From Planctomycetota bacterium (GTDB lineage Bacteria; Planctomycetota; UBA8742; UBA2392): DNA of 34,841 nucleotides. The DNA lies in contig JADLBZ010000090.1 in NCBI GenBank assembly GCA_020847415.1, forward strand, positions 1 through 34,841, in the 5' to 3' direction. Made by a program: the position numbers and the translations under genes. Below are positions 1 through 8,605 of this stretch, piece by piece (within the stretch, counting starts at the first letter, position 1; every line of letters begins with the position of its first letter). The notes beneath the pieces are model-generated. The model was not told the origin of the DNA. It saw nothing but the letters and a program-made list of their open reading frames with translations, and searched no databases.

Positions 1-570
1 CCTGCTCGCGTGTCTACCCGCACAACAGCATGCGCGAGCTACTACAAGCCGATCCGCCGGGCTTCCTGTTCGCCTTTCTGCTCGGCACCAGCCTTTGGCG
101 TTTTGGCGCTTTGGCGGTATGCCATTGCCATTCTCAACAGCCACCACAGCGAAGAACCGAAGTGCCGCGTCAGGGCCGCAGCCGTTGCGTGGCGCGGTTG
201 CTTTTCTTCGCGTCGGCAGTTGCCGTTGCTGTGCTGCGCCCACACCGGCGAATCCACACCAAACAGCGAGGAGCCATTGAACCTGGGGGGGTGTCGGTTC
301 CGTCCCGCTTCCGCATTAGGCCGCGACACGCGCCCTCCGGGCTTCTGTCGCTCGCTGTCGCGGACAAGACTGCACGCGATGGACGGAGCCACCCCTGAAT
401 CCAATCGCGACGCACCACAAGCTCCCGGTCACCTTCGCGGTCTTTGGCGCCCCGGCCCGCCTTCGCCCAAGCGCGAAGCCCGCCGCGCACTCGCCGTTGC
501 ATAAGGCCGCCGTTTTGCGAGACTGCTTCTCCCCTGAATTGACGCAACCGGCGTTGCCCCCGGGTGTTCC
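1..570. other. Stretch without a convincing gene, upstream of the pseudopilin operon
   Basis: Open frames exist on both strands here, but none has a recognisable family signature, a good ribosome binding site or a believable composition (they are rich in Arg, Ser and Pro from GC-rich shadow reading). About 262-421 resembles two other intergenic elements in the window and is listed separately. A short inverted repeat (GCAAC at 544-548, GTTGC at 553-557) sits just before the first pseudopilin start. I see no clear -35/-10 pair. A promoter for the pseudopilin operon could lie here, or transcription may come from upstream of the window. Confidence 0.55.
262..421 (+). repeat. Interspersed intergenic repeat, family A, copy 1 (diverged)
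   Basis: The core at 322-383 matches by eye the element at 23246-23417 in the same orientation, and the reverse complement of 34686-34838. The shared core reads CGCGACACGCGCCCTC followed by a GGGCTTC block, a CGCTGTCGCGG block and GACTGCACGCG. The flanks also align more loosely, including a TCCAA segment and a terminal GCAC near 412. The core can fold with GCGACA pairing with TGTCGC around a GCCC/GGGC stem. The boundaries are approximate because the terminal inverted repeats have decayed in this copy. Confidence 0.5.
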
Positions 571-1785
571 ATGCACATGCCTGGCAGCCCAACCGCGTCG
601 TACCGCGTCCTCCGGCGGGGCTTCAGCCTGCTGGAGCTGCTGGCTGTGATCAGCATCCTGGTCGTTGCCATGCTGGTGTTTGTCACCGTGCTGGGCAGCG
701 GCTCGGCAGGGCCGCCCCTCGAGCGCTCCTCGGTCCAGCTTTCCACCATGGTGGCGAACATCCGGCAGAATGCCTCGGTGCGGAAAGTGCACAGCGAGCT
801 GGTGCTGGATTACGTCAACGACCGCGCCGTGGCGCTGGCCCGTCGGCGCCTCATCACCTTCGCCTTCGAAGACGACGTGGCCAGCGGCAACATCATTGGC
901 CGCCGCGCCGGCGGCGCTGAAGTGCTGGCCAGCCGCTGGATGAACCTGCGCGACGGCAAGTGCCTCGACCTTCCTACGCCCCAGGCCTCGTTCACTCTGC
1001 CCTGGAACGAAACCTTTGAGGTCACCGGCGACTACGAGGGCCTGGCGGTCGCCTTTGACTACTGCCCCACCGGTGCTTCCACCGGCAATGTCGCCACCAT
1101 GGGCAGCGCCTTTGCGGTGACCGTGGCGGCTGCGCGCCCCGACAGCGTGCAACTGGCCCTGGCCTGCGGCGGCGCCAGCGTACAAAGCGCAACCTGGCTG
1201 GCCCTTTACCGCTGGCACACGGTGGAGGTGGCTGTCAGCCGTTACGGGGTGCACCTGTACATTGACGGGCGGCTGGACAGCGCGCCCATCAAGTCCAGCT
1301 TCACAGTGCCCTCGGCGGTCGGCTCGGACCTGCGCATTGGGGGCACGTCGTGCCGCGTGGACAACCTGGAGCTGTTCACGCTGGTTTCCAGCCAGACGCT
1401 GCAGCTGGAGGGCGTGCAGTTCATCGCGGAGGGCGTGGACCCTGTCACGGAAGGTACCGGCGGCGCAGAGGATATCTACCGCGACCTCACGCAGCCCCCC
1501 ACCAACGCGCCCGTCACAGGCCCGGGCAGCGGCACGCCGGGACCACCTGGCCTGCCGCCGGGCATGGACCTGCTGCCCGCCCTGGTGCACCTGTACTACG
1601 ACTCCTCGGGCAAGCTGGACCCCGCGCGCCACGCCGGCGCAGTGGACATCTACCTGGTGCACTACGAAGACGGCACCCTGCGCCGCATGCGCGTGCGCTT
1701 TCACCCCCTGGGTGCCGTTACCGCCGACGAACTGGACTACTTCCCCTGGGAAACCCCGCCCAACCCCCTTGGAGACGCCGGATGA
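571..1785 (+). CDS. Prepilin-like protein with LamG-type domain (GspH-like position)
   Basis: A 404-residue protein with a type III prepilin leader: basic N-terminus, then G17|FSLLE with the conserved Glu at +5 of the mature protein, followed by a hydrophobic helix to about residue 40. This predicts cleavage and N-methylation by a prepilin peptidase and insertion in the inner membrane before assembly into a pseudopilus. Residues about 95-300 look like a concanavalin/LamG-type jelly roll, with W215HTVEVAVS and then LYIDGR (I231-R234) and DLRIGG, the usual LamG core strands. At 404 residues it is far longer than a typical GspH (about 150-200). A Pro/Gly-rich segment near 305-325 precedes a short C-terminal domain. 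Its stop overlaps the next gene's start (ATGA). An alternative start is Met3 at 577; neither has a strong ribosome binding site. Assignment to GspH rests on gene order only. Confidence 0.8.
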   Translation: MHMPGSPTASYRVLRRGFSLLELLAVISILVVAMLVFVTVLGSGSAGPPLERSSVQLSTMVANIRQNASVRKVHSELVLDYVNDRAVALARRRLITFAFEDDVASGNIIGRRAGGAEVLASRWMNLRDGKCLDLPTPQASFTLPWNETFEVTGDYEGLAVAFDYCPTGASTGNVATMGSAFAVTVAAARPDSVQLALACGGASVQSATWLALYRWHTVEVAVSRYGVHLYIDGRLDSAPIKSSFTVPSAVGSDLRIGGTSCRVDNLELFTLVSSQTLQLEGVQFIAEGVDPVTEGTGGAEDIYRDLTQPPTNAPVTGPGSGTPGPPGLPPGMDLLPALVHLYYDSSGKLDPARHAGAVDIYLVHYEDGTLRRMRVRFHPLGAVTADELDYFPWETPPNPLGDAG

Positions 1786-4700
1786 TGCGCTCAGGGTTCC
1801 GCGGCGCAGCCGTGATGATGGTGCTGGTGGTGCTGGCCCTGCTGCTGGCGCTGGCCGTCTCGTTCACGTTCCTGATGATCCAGCAGGAGGGGTCCAGCGT
1901 GGCTGCGCTGGGCGGCGAAGAAACCCGCATTGTCACTCGCACGGGCGCCGACCACGCCATGGCGCGCCTGAACTATCGCAACCGCCTCAACGAGTTCGCT
2001 CGCTGGTGGGCCACCGACCCCAGCCAGGCAGCCATCACCGCCGACGACAACCCGTTCCTGGACTGGCAGGGCGAAAGCGTCGTGGACCTGCTCTACGACT
2101 TCGAGGGCGGCGGCGGCAACGCACCCCTGTTCCCCGGCCTTGCGCCCGTGAATGGAAAGCGGCCCTTTGCCGTGGAGGACCCCAAGTCGCTGGTGCTGGG
2201 CCTGAACGTGCAGGACGAGAGCGGCAAGGTGAACTTGAACTTCGCCACGCCCGAAGTGATCGCCAACCTGCTCGGTTCCGCCACCGTGGTGGAGGACTCG
2301 ATCCCGGCGGGCGGCGTGTACCCCACCATCACGCTCACCGACGCCAGCTTCCTGGCCGCCTACGACGAGGACAGCAACCCGCGCGACAACCGCTACGGCG
2401 GCGGCGTGGTGGTGATTGACAGCCAGCTGCTGATCTACGCCAGCCGCATCGGCAACGTGCTGAATAACGTAGTACCGAACCCGCGCTACAACGGCGCCGA
2501 CAACAACAGCAACTCGTTCTTCCGGTGGCACTCGCCCGACCGCGTGATCCGCGCCGGGGCGTTCGTCACTTCGCCCACGGCCTACAAGGTGGCCTATTAC
2601 CGCTACCTGGCGGCGCCGGGGCGCGTCACGCTGTTCAACACCCTGGACGACGTGCGCGAGATTGCCTCCCTGCCCCGCTGGCTGGCGCCTGCCGGCAACC
2701 TGGGCCCCACCATCATGGGCCAGCGCCTGGACGGCTGGCCGGAAGGGCTGGACCCGGTGCAGTTCCAGCACCTGGAGCGCACAGCCACCACCATGGCGCC
2801 CAGCCCGCGCTACGACGGCGGGTTCTTCTACCCGCATGTGGTCAACTTCGGCGGCATGTCCCCCACCGGCGAAAGCGGCAAGGACCACCTGCAGGTCAAC
2901 TACGACACGGCCCAGGCCTTCCAGTCCAACTATTATGTGCCCTTTGACCCGCGCATCGGCGCCAACCCGGCGCAACTGGACCCGCGCTACACCGGCCTGG
3001 GCGAGGGCAACCTGGTGCGGCTGCGGCTGGCTGACGGCACCACCCACATCGGCATGACCCTGCAGGGCGGGCGCGGTCAAATCGCCATCTGCACCGCCGG
3101 CGACCTCGAGATCGCCCAGGGCCAGCCCTGGCTGCTGGACGTGGCGGAGCGCGCGGGCATCAACATCAACACGGCGCCCTTTGAAGTGGTGGCCGCCGTG
3201 TTCCATGGCGTGGGGCCGCGCGGCAAGGATCCCACCCAGCAGCCCATTACGCTGGACCAGGCCCACGCGGTGGCGTCGGAGATCCTGGCCCGCACCCGAA
3301 GCGGCGACAGGGACGACGCCTTCGAGACCCTGGACGAACTGCACGCCTTCCTGATTGAGATGTCCCAGCGCAACCCGCCGGTGCTGCATTCCGGCCAGGT
3401 AGCGGCATTCATGAACACCCAGCGGTTTCCGTACTCGCCGGTGCAGGGCATCGTCACGGCGCCCTTCACGTTCGAGACCATGGACACCTACCTGCTGGAT
3501 GCCTTTGCCACCCGCTACATGCCGTCGGGCGGCGCCCTGGCGCGCGAGGCTTTCCGCGAGTGGGTCACGGTGGGCTCGGACACCCCCGTGGAATGGCACT
3601 GGCGCACCTACCGCGAACTGGCCGAGGAAATGCGCCGCCCCCAGGGCAACATCTTCAACTTGTTCGCCTCCGGCACCGCCAACGGCAAGCTCACCGGGGT
3701 GCTGGAGCTGCCCTTCGTGCACTACCTGCAGGACGAGCGCCTCATGCGCAAGCGCATGGATGCGCCCTGGAACCGGCCGACGCCCCAGAACCTGTACCAG
3801 CTTGCCGACGACCAGCAGCGGCCCGAGAAGTTCTTCAGCACCGTGACTACCCTGCAGATGCCCAGCGGCCAGCAGGCCGAAGTGGGCGACCTGGAAGCCG
3901 GCATGTTCAGCATGTGGTACCGCCCCCAATGGGAGGACTACACGCAGAACCACTACCTGTATGATTCGGCCGAGCAGGAGTACAGCAACCGCATCAGCCT
4001 GCTGTGGTGGGGTGCGCGCCAGCGCGGCTACCGCCTGGCGCAGCACAACTCGGGCCTGACCCTGCGCGTCAAGGACCGCACGCTGGAGGAAGCCTACACC
4101 GAGCTGCGCTACGAGCTGGACCAGGACGGCTTCCGGCATGGCGACTGGTACCACCTGAACATGAACTGGAAGGGCACCCACCTTTCGCACCTGAACATGC
4201 TGCTCGACGGCGATTGCATCTCGGGCGGCGCCAACCCAGCCCGGCCCGAGACCAACCACACCTTCCGGCAGATCAACGGCGCCTGGGTCAGCCGCACCAG
4301 CACCTTGCAGCACGACCTGGAGGACTGCCGCCTGGGCAACATGACCACGACCGAGATCCAGGTGGACCCCGACGACATCGGGGCCTTTCCGGACCGCGGC
4401 GTGCTCATGATCGGCGACGAGGCCATTGAGTACAACGGCAACAACGGGCTGGCCCTGCTGAACATCTACCGTGGCCCGGCGATCCCGACCATTCCTAACT
4501 CGGCGGCGGGCGCGCGCGGCACCATCGCGGGCTATCACCCCCGCGGCTCCAGGGTCACGGTGTTCGGCTATGTCAGCCCCCTGCAGCAGCACAACACCAA
4601 CGCCACCGGCAACAACGAGCCGCGCTGGCCCTTCCTGCCTGCCACGCGCGGGCAGCTTGGCTCCGGCATGGGCAGCACGGGCATTTACCGCGTCTCCAAG

Positions 4701-7025
4701 GTGGGCACCAACAACATCCAGTACTTCCGCCCGCTGGAGCTGGGCCCGGATGCCGGCTTTGCCGGGGCCGGCGACGACACCCGCGGCGGCGATCCCTACC
4801 ACCTGCCGCTGGCGGACTACACCGGCATGCCCGAGCGCGGCATCGTGGCGGTCTACGGCTTTGCCTGGCGCAACTACCACCCCCCCGGCACGCCGGGCAT
4901 CCCGCAACCCGGCGTTTCTTTTCCGGATTTCAACCCGAGCCTGCCGGGCGTGGAAACGCAACTCAATGTGCCCGGCGACCTGCAGTTCGAGTATGTCGCC
5001 TACGACCGCATTGACCCGCAGGGCCTGCACGTGGTGCGCCGCTACGACGCCCAGTTCAACTACAAGGACCCCACCACCTGGTGGCACTTCCTGGGCACCT
5101 ACACCAACCTGATCTCGCCTTCCAACCCCGCCGACCCGACCAACGTGAACCAGATCGCCTTCTTCACGGCCGGCACAGCCGTCATCCCGGTCAGCCTCGA
5201 CGTGGACAACGTCAGCGGCTACCACGACCGCAGCGTGGTGCAGGTGGACGAGGAGTGGTTCTTCTACAACCGCAAGTGGGACGCCACCCAGGCTGTGGAC
5301 GCGACGCCCAACACGCCCCTGGGCGACGACGACAACCTGCTGAACCTGCTGATCGAGATCAGCCCCAACATCACCATGCAGTACGTGCTGGCCAACGCCG
5401 CCACCGACACCAAGAATCCCGCCGGCATGGCCAACTTCCGCGGCTACATGGGCACCGGCATCTACAACCACAATGCCGGTTCGCCGGTGCTGCCCACCTT
5501 TGCCACCACCGTAAAGACCGGCGAGCGCGACGTGGTGACGACCATCAACGGCAAGAATTACGACAAGGAACTGCACGTCATCCGGCGCCAGCGCCTTTAC
5601 CCCGGCAACGACGGCATCCCCGGCAACGGCGACGACTGCGAGATTGCCGCCTTCTTCGAGCACTGCGGCCACAACTACCAGCCCAACCCGCAGGCCAACA
5701 ACCCCTACAACAACTGCAACCTGTGCAAGTTCCCCACCGGTGAGTTGCCCGTGGAGATCCCCACCACCTTCACGTTTGCCGGGGCTGACCCGCGCACGCC
5801 GGAAGGTGCCGCCACCCAGGGCCACGGCGCGGACTTCGATTCCTTCGAGTTCCGCATGTACACCAAGGGCAACTTCCGCCTCTCGCAGGACATGAACGCG
5901 GCTGTCCCGACCGAGGGCGGCGACCTGCAGGTAAACACCCTGTTGCCGCCCAACCTGGGCGTGGTGCGCATTGACGACGAGCTGGTCGCCTACCGCGGCA
6001 CTGAGACGCGCCGCGTGCAGTTCACGGACCCGGTGACCGGCCAGACCGTGCAGGTGGACACCTACTGGCTGCTGGATGTGACCCGCGGGATCCTGGGCAC
6101 GCTGCCGGCCGCCCACGCGGGCGGCACACCCCTCATGAACATGGCCAGCCTGCGCGTGGGCCGGCCCCAGCAGGCAGGCGACCAGCGCACCGACCGCATC
6201 AGCCTGATCCTGGGCGAGGAAACGATGCGCAGCTACGGCTTTGCCCGCATTGAAGAACCCGGCGCACCCACGGAAGTCTTTGGCTACCAGAAATACGTCG
6301 AGACCCAGCAACAACAGAACGGCCTGCCCATCCGCATCGGCAGCATCACCTGCGGCGAGTACCACGACCCGGCCTGGCAGCAGGCCTTGTTCCGGGGCGC
6401 TTACGGCACCCGGGCACGGGCCTATTCGCAGCGGGCGCTGTTCTTTGACCAGCCGGTGCGCTTTCCGGACTGGTTCCCCGGCTTCCACGTCGAGCAGGGG
6501 GGCGCCCAGGGCGCCTGGCACCAGAACGAACGCCAGGGTGTGCCCGGCGCCGTCACGCCCGAAATCTCGCACATCCAGGGCTCGCTGGCGGTGCGCGCCG
6601 GAGTGGTGAGCGAGTTCAAGTGGCGGCTGGCCTGGCTGCCCCACGCCGACCAGGCGCGCTACCAGGATTCCATCGGGGCCAGGCTGGTGTTGCGCTTCCG
6701 GGGTCGCGGGCAATGGTCACGGCTGCCCGAGTGGAACGAAGCCCCGACCAACCGGCCCGGCGGCCTGTATTCGTTTGAGTTCACGCCCGGTGCAAGCAAC
6801 ACGCAGGACCTGGGCATGACGCTGTTCGAGCAGACCGAGGACTTCACGCGTCTGCGCGAGTCGCCGGGGGGCATCCTGGCGGATCGCGTGGAGTGGCGCG
6901 TGTACTTTTACTTCAAGCAGGACGCCTTCCTCCGCGAGGATTACAAAGCCACACCGCAGTTCGGCGGGGCGTCCATGACCGTGCGCCAGCTTTCGCGCGT
7001 GCTGCGCCACGAGGAGAAGCGCTAG
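1782..7025 (+). CDS. Giant GspK-like minor pseudopilin with repeated modules
   Basis: A 1747-residue protein. I chose the ATG at 1782, which overlaps the previous stop as ATGA; the frame stays open further upstream but that part is a shadow of the previous gene. Residues 8-35 form one hydrophobic helix, as in GspK/PilX, without the Glu at +5 seen in other pseudopilins. GspK-like landmarks are NVQDESGKVNLNFATPEV (142-159) and AERAGININTAPFEVVAAVF (455-474) followed by a helix-hairpin-helix-like region to about 535. GspK is usually about 300-350 residues, so over 1000 residues are extra. These include three copies of a module: VLMIGDEAIEY (874-884), VVQVDEEWFFY (1152-1162) and VVRIDDELVAY (1394-1404), the last two followed by RG-x-x-GT then H-x-x-G. 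A Cys cluster (C-x8-C, later C-x2-C) lies at about 1285-1320. In the family GspK caps the pseudopilus tip; here the long tail is probably exposed and could bind substrate, which is inference. Confidence 0.8.
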   Translation: MMRSGFRGAAVMMVLVVLALLLALAVSFTFLMIQQEGSSVAALGGEETRIVTRTGADHAMARLNYRNRLNEFARWWATDPSQAAITADDNPFLDWQGESVVDLLYDFEGGGGNAPLFPGLAPVNGKRPFAVEDPKSLVLGLNVQDESGKVNLNFATPEVIANLLGSATVVEDSIPAGGVYPTITLTDASFLAAYDEDSNPRDNRYGGGVVVIDSQLLIYASRIGNVLNNVVPNPRYNGADNNSNSFFRWHSPDRVIRAGAFVTSPTAYKVAYYRYLAAPGRVTLFNTLDDVREIASLPRWLAPAGNLGPTIMGQRLDGWPEGLDPVQFQHLERTATTMAPSPRYDGGFFYPHVVNFGGMSPTGESGKDHLQVNYDTAQAFQSNYYVPFDPRIGANPAQLDPRYTGLGEGNLVRLRLADGTTHIGMTLQGGRGQIAICTAGDLEIAQGQPWLLDVAERAGININTAPFEVVAAVFHGVGPRGKDPTQQPITLDQAHAVASEILARTRSGDRDDAFETLDELHAFLIEMSQRNPPVLHSGQVAAFMNTQRFPYSPVQGIVTAPFTFETMDTYLLDAFATRYMPSGGALAREAFREWVTVGSDTPVEWHWRTYRELAEEMRRPQGNIFNLFASGTANGKLTGVLELPFVHYLQDERLMRKRMDAPWNRPTPQNLYQLADDQQRPEKFFSTVTTLQMPSGQQAEVGDLEAGMFSMWYRPQWEDYTQNHYLYDSAEQEYSNRISLLWWGARQRGYRLAQHNSGLTLRVKDRTLEEAYTELRYELDQDGFRHGDWYHLNMNWKGTHLSHLNMLLDGDCISGGANPARPETNHTFRQINGAWVSRTSTLQHDLEDCRLGNMTTTEIQVDPDDIGAFPDRGVLMIGDEAIEYNGNNGLALLNIYRGPAIPTIPNSAAGARGTIAGYHPRGSRVTVFGYVSPLQQHNTNATGNNEPRWPFLPATRGQLGSGMGSTGIYRVSKVGTNNIQYFRPLELGPDAGFAGAGDDTRGGDPYHLPLADYTGMPERGIVAVYGFAWRNYHPPGTPGIPQPGVSFPDFNPSLPGVETQLNVPGDLQFEYVAYDRIDPQGLHVVRRYDAQFNYKDPTTWWHFLGTYTNLISPSNPADPTNVNQIAFFTAGTAVIPVSLDVDNVSGYHDRSVVQVDEEWFFYNRKWDATQAVDATPNTPLGDDDNLLNLLIEISPNITMQYVLANAATDTKNPAGMANFRGYMGTGIYNHNAGSPVLPTFATTVKTGERDVVTTINGKNYDKELHVIRRQRLYPGNDGIPGNGDDCEIAAFFEHCGHNYQPNPQANNPYNNCNLCKFPTGELPVEIPTTFTFAGADPRTPEGAATQGHGADFDSFEFRMYTKGNFRLSQDMNAAVPTEGGDLQVNTLLPPNLGVVRIDDELVAYRGTETRRVQFTDPVTGQTVQVDTYWLLDVTRGILGTLPAAHAGGTPLMNMASLRVGRPQQAGDQRTDRISLILGEETMRSYGFARIEEPGAPTEVFGYQKYVETQQQQNGLPIRIGSITCGEYHDPAWQQALFRGAYGTRARAYSQRALFFDQPVRFPDWFPGFHVEQGGAQGAWHQNERQGVPGAVTPEISHIQGSLAVRAGVVSEFKWRLAWLPHADQARYQDSIGARLVLRFRGRGQWSRLPEWNEAPTNRPGGLYSFEFTPGASNTQDLGMTLFEQTEDFTRLRESPGGILADRVEWRVYFYFKQDAFLREDYKATPQFGGASMTVRQLSRVLRHEEKR

Positions 7026-8114
7026 GTGACTCGCGCACGCCCCAGCGGCTTCACCCTGGTCGAGCTGATGGTCTCCATCGGCATCCTGCTTGTGCTGGGC
7101 GTGATGGTCATTGGCTTCCTGCGCGGGGCGCTGACCATGAGCCGCACCGGCACCTCGCGCGGCCGGGCCTACGAGACCGCGCAGACGGTGCTGCGCCTGG
7201 CTGCCAAGGACTTCTCGCAGGTGGTGGGCGAGCCGGGTCACCCCGATGCCCCCACCGACGACCTCGCCTTCGTGGTGATGCAGGACCCCTGGGGGCGCCA
7301 GCTGATCGCCTTCACCCGCGCGTTCGGCGAGCAGGGCGGCTCCCTTGCGGGCTACGACGCCGCCCGCGCGGCACCCACCCAGGGCTATGGCAGCGACTAC
7401 ACCGGCCGCAACGTGAACAGCTCCCTGCGCGGTACCCACGGCAACCTGGAGGTAGTCTGGATGCTGGAACCTTCCCGCGCCGGCACGCGGCTGTATCGCG
7501 CCGAGCGCTCGCCGCCGCAGGCGGGCGGGCTGATTGACCTGATGCTGGCCTGGGTCCAGCGGTACCCCACATCCGACCGCGACGACCTGGTGCCCTCCGC
7601 CGCCCTGCGCGAGACCATGCTGGGCGGCGAGCCCCTGTGGGACCAGTTCGAGCTGGTGGCCGAGAACGTGCTGGCCTTCAACGTGGAGTGCTGGGACGAC
7701 TGGCAGGGCCGCACTGCCACCTGGGATGGCGGCCCCACCGGCCCTGTCACCACCTGGAGCATCAGCCAGCGCCTGCAGCAGGGCAAGTACGCCCTGCCGC
7801 GGGCGATCCGCCTGACGTTGATTGTCGCGCCGGAGGACCCCATCCGGGCCGAAAGCACCCTGCAGGCCAACATCTCGCGCTCGGACGGCTTTGCGCCCCT
7901 GGAGAGCACCGCCAACTTCCCGGATGTCACCTCGGGCAGCGCGTACATCCGCGTCAACGGCGAGCTGATGGCCTACGGCACGCGGGCCTCGGGCACGCTG
8001 GGGGCGCTGGCGCGGGGGGCGCTGGGCAGCCGCGCGCAGGACCATGAGGCGGGCTCGACCGTGCTGGCAGGCGAGGCTTTCCAACGGGTGATCCAGTTCC
8101 CGGTTTCGCGTTAA
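7026..8114 (+). CDS. GspJ/PilW-like minor pseudopilin
   Basis: A 362-residue protein starting at a GTG directly after the stop of the GspK-like gene, so translation is probably coupled. The N-terminus has a prepilin cleavage motif, G8|FTLVE, followed by a hydrophobic helix (MVSIGILLVLGVMVIGF), giving a mature N-terminal Phe and Glu at +5. The middle region, with repeated aromatic and acidic strands and an arginine-rich RAIRLTLIVAPED segment near residue 258, resembles GspJ/PilW proteins. The last 50 residues carry the same module as the GspK-like neighbour: VNGELMAY (310-317), then ARGALGS (329-335) and DHEAGSTV (339-346). In type II secretion GspJ forms the tip complex with GspI and GspK, which fits the gene order. 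Confidence 0.8.
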   Translation: MTRARPSGFTLVELMVSIGILLVLGVMVIGFLRGALTMSRTGTSRGRAYETAQTVLRLAAKDFSQVVGEPGHPDAPTDDLAFVVMQDPWGRQLIAFTRAFGEQGGSLAGYDAARAAPTQGYGSDYTGRNVNSSLRGTHGNLEVVWMLEPSRAGTRLYRAERSPPQAGGLIDLMLAWVQRYPTSDRDDLVPSAALRETMLGGEPLWDQFELVAENVLAFNVECWDDWQGRTATWDGGPTGPVTTWSISQRLQQGKYALPRAIRLTLIVAPEDPIRAESTLQANISRSDGFAPLESTANFPDVTSGSAYIRVNGELMAYGTRASGTLGALARGALGSRAQDHEAGSTVLAGEAFQRVIQFPVSR

Positions 8115-8126
8115 CAGGGGCGGCCG

Positions 8127-8597
8127 ATGCGCCGGAACAGAGGCTTCACGCTGCTCGAGATCATGATCGCCTTCAGCATCCTGCTGGCGGGCGTGGTGGG
8201 CGTGTATGCCGTGTTCGCCGCCGGGCTGGTGGCCCACAAGCGCGCCGTGGACAACACCACAGCCGCGGTACTGGCGGGCAGCCTGTTCGATGACATCGCC
8301 GCCAATTACGACGTGTGGTACTACGACCGCGACCACGACGGGACGCCCGACCTGGGCGAGGACGGCAACAACAACGGCACGCCGGACTGGTTTGAGCTGG
8401 ACAGCGGCGGCCGGCCCCGCTACCCGGTGCCCCAGCGCGGCGGCTATCGCTACACGGTGCGCTACGAGCGCAGCGACGTGGTGCCGCAGGAGCTGTTCGT
8501 GACGGCGCAGGTCTACTGGCGCCAGGAGAACGCCGAGAAGTCGGCGACCTTTCGGCGCAGCATCTTTCTGAAGAACCTGCCCGAGCTGGAGCCGTAG
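8127..8597 (+). CDS. GspI/PilV-like minor pseudopilin with Asp-rich loop
   Basis: A 156-residue protein with the shortest leader of the group: MRRNRG6|FTLLE, then a hydrophobic helix to about residue 33. Length and position after a GspJ-like gene suit GspI/PilV, the nucleating subunit of the pseudopilus tip. The start is an ATG 12 bases after the GspJ-like stop, preceded by a purine-rich GGGGCGG. Residues 67-87 hold DRDHDGTPDLGEDG then NNNGTPD, a loop of the D-x-D-x-D-G type that binds calcium in dockerin, thrombospondin type 3 and related repeats; calcium binding is also known in some pseudopilins. The rest, with YRYTVRYERS and a C-terminal VYWRQ strand, is a small beta domain. It is the last gene of the operon. 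Confidence 0.78.
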   Translation: MRRNRGFTLLEIMIAFSILLAGVVGVYAVFAAGLVAHKRAVDNTTAAVLAGSLFDDIAANYDVWYYDRDHDGTPDLGEDGNNNGTPDWFELDSGGRPRYPVPQRGGYRYTVRYERSDVVPQELFVTAQVYWRQENAEKSATFRRSIFLKNLPELEP

Positions 8598-8605
8598 CCC
8601 GGCTC
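8589..8605. terminator. Small hairpin between convergent genes, possible terminator
   Basis: GAGCC (8589-8593) pairs with GGCTC (8601-8605) across a 7-base loop that contains the TAG stop of the GspI-like gene. It sits in the 8-bp gap between two convergent stop codons and could serve both strands. There is no T-run on either side and the stem is short, so the call is weak. Confidence 0.22.

Noticed and set aside
30-504. Short overlapping open frames on both strands at the window start
   Set aside because: No family signature or ribosome binding site, conflicting frames, and part of the region is a repeat element.
1791-6713. Very long open frame (1640 codons) on the minus strand opposite the GspK-like gene
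   Set aside because: It is an antisense shadow: composition is Val/His/Gly/Ala-rich with no domain, and the plus strand has clear GspK features and operon overlaps.
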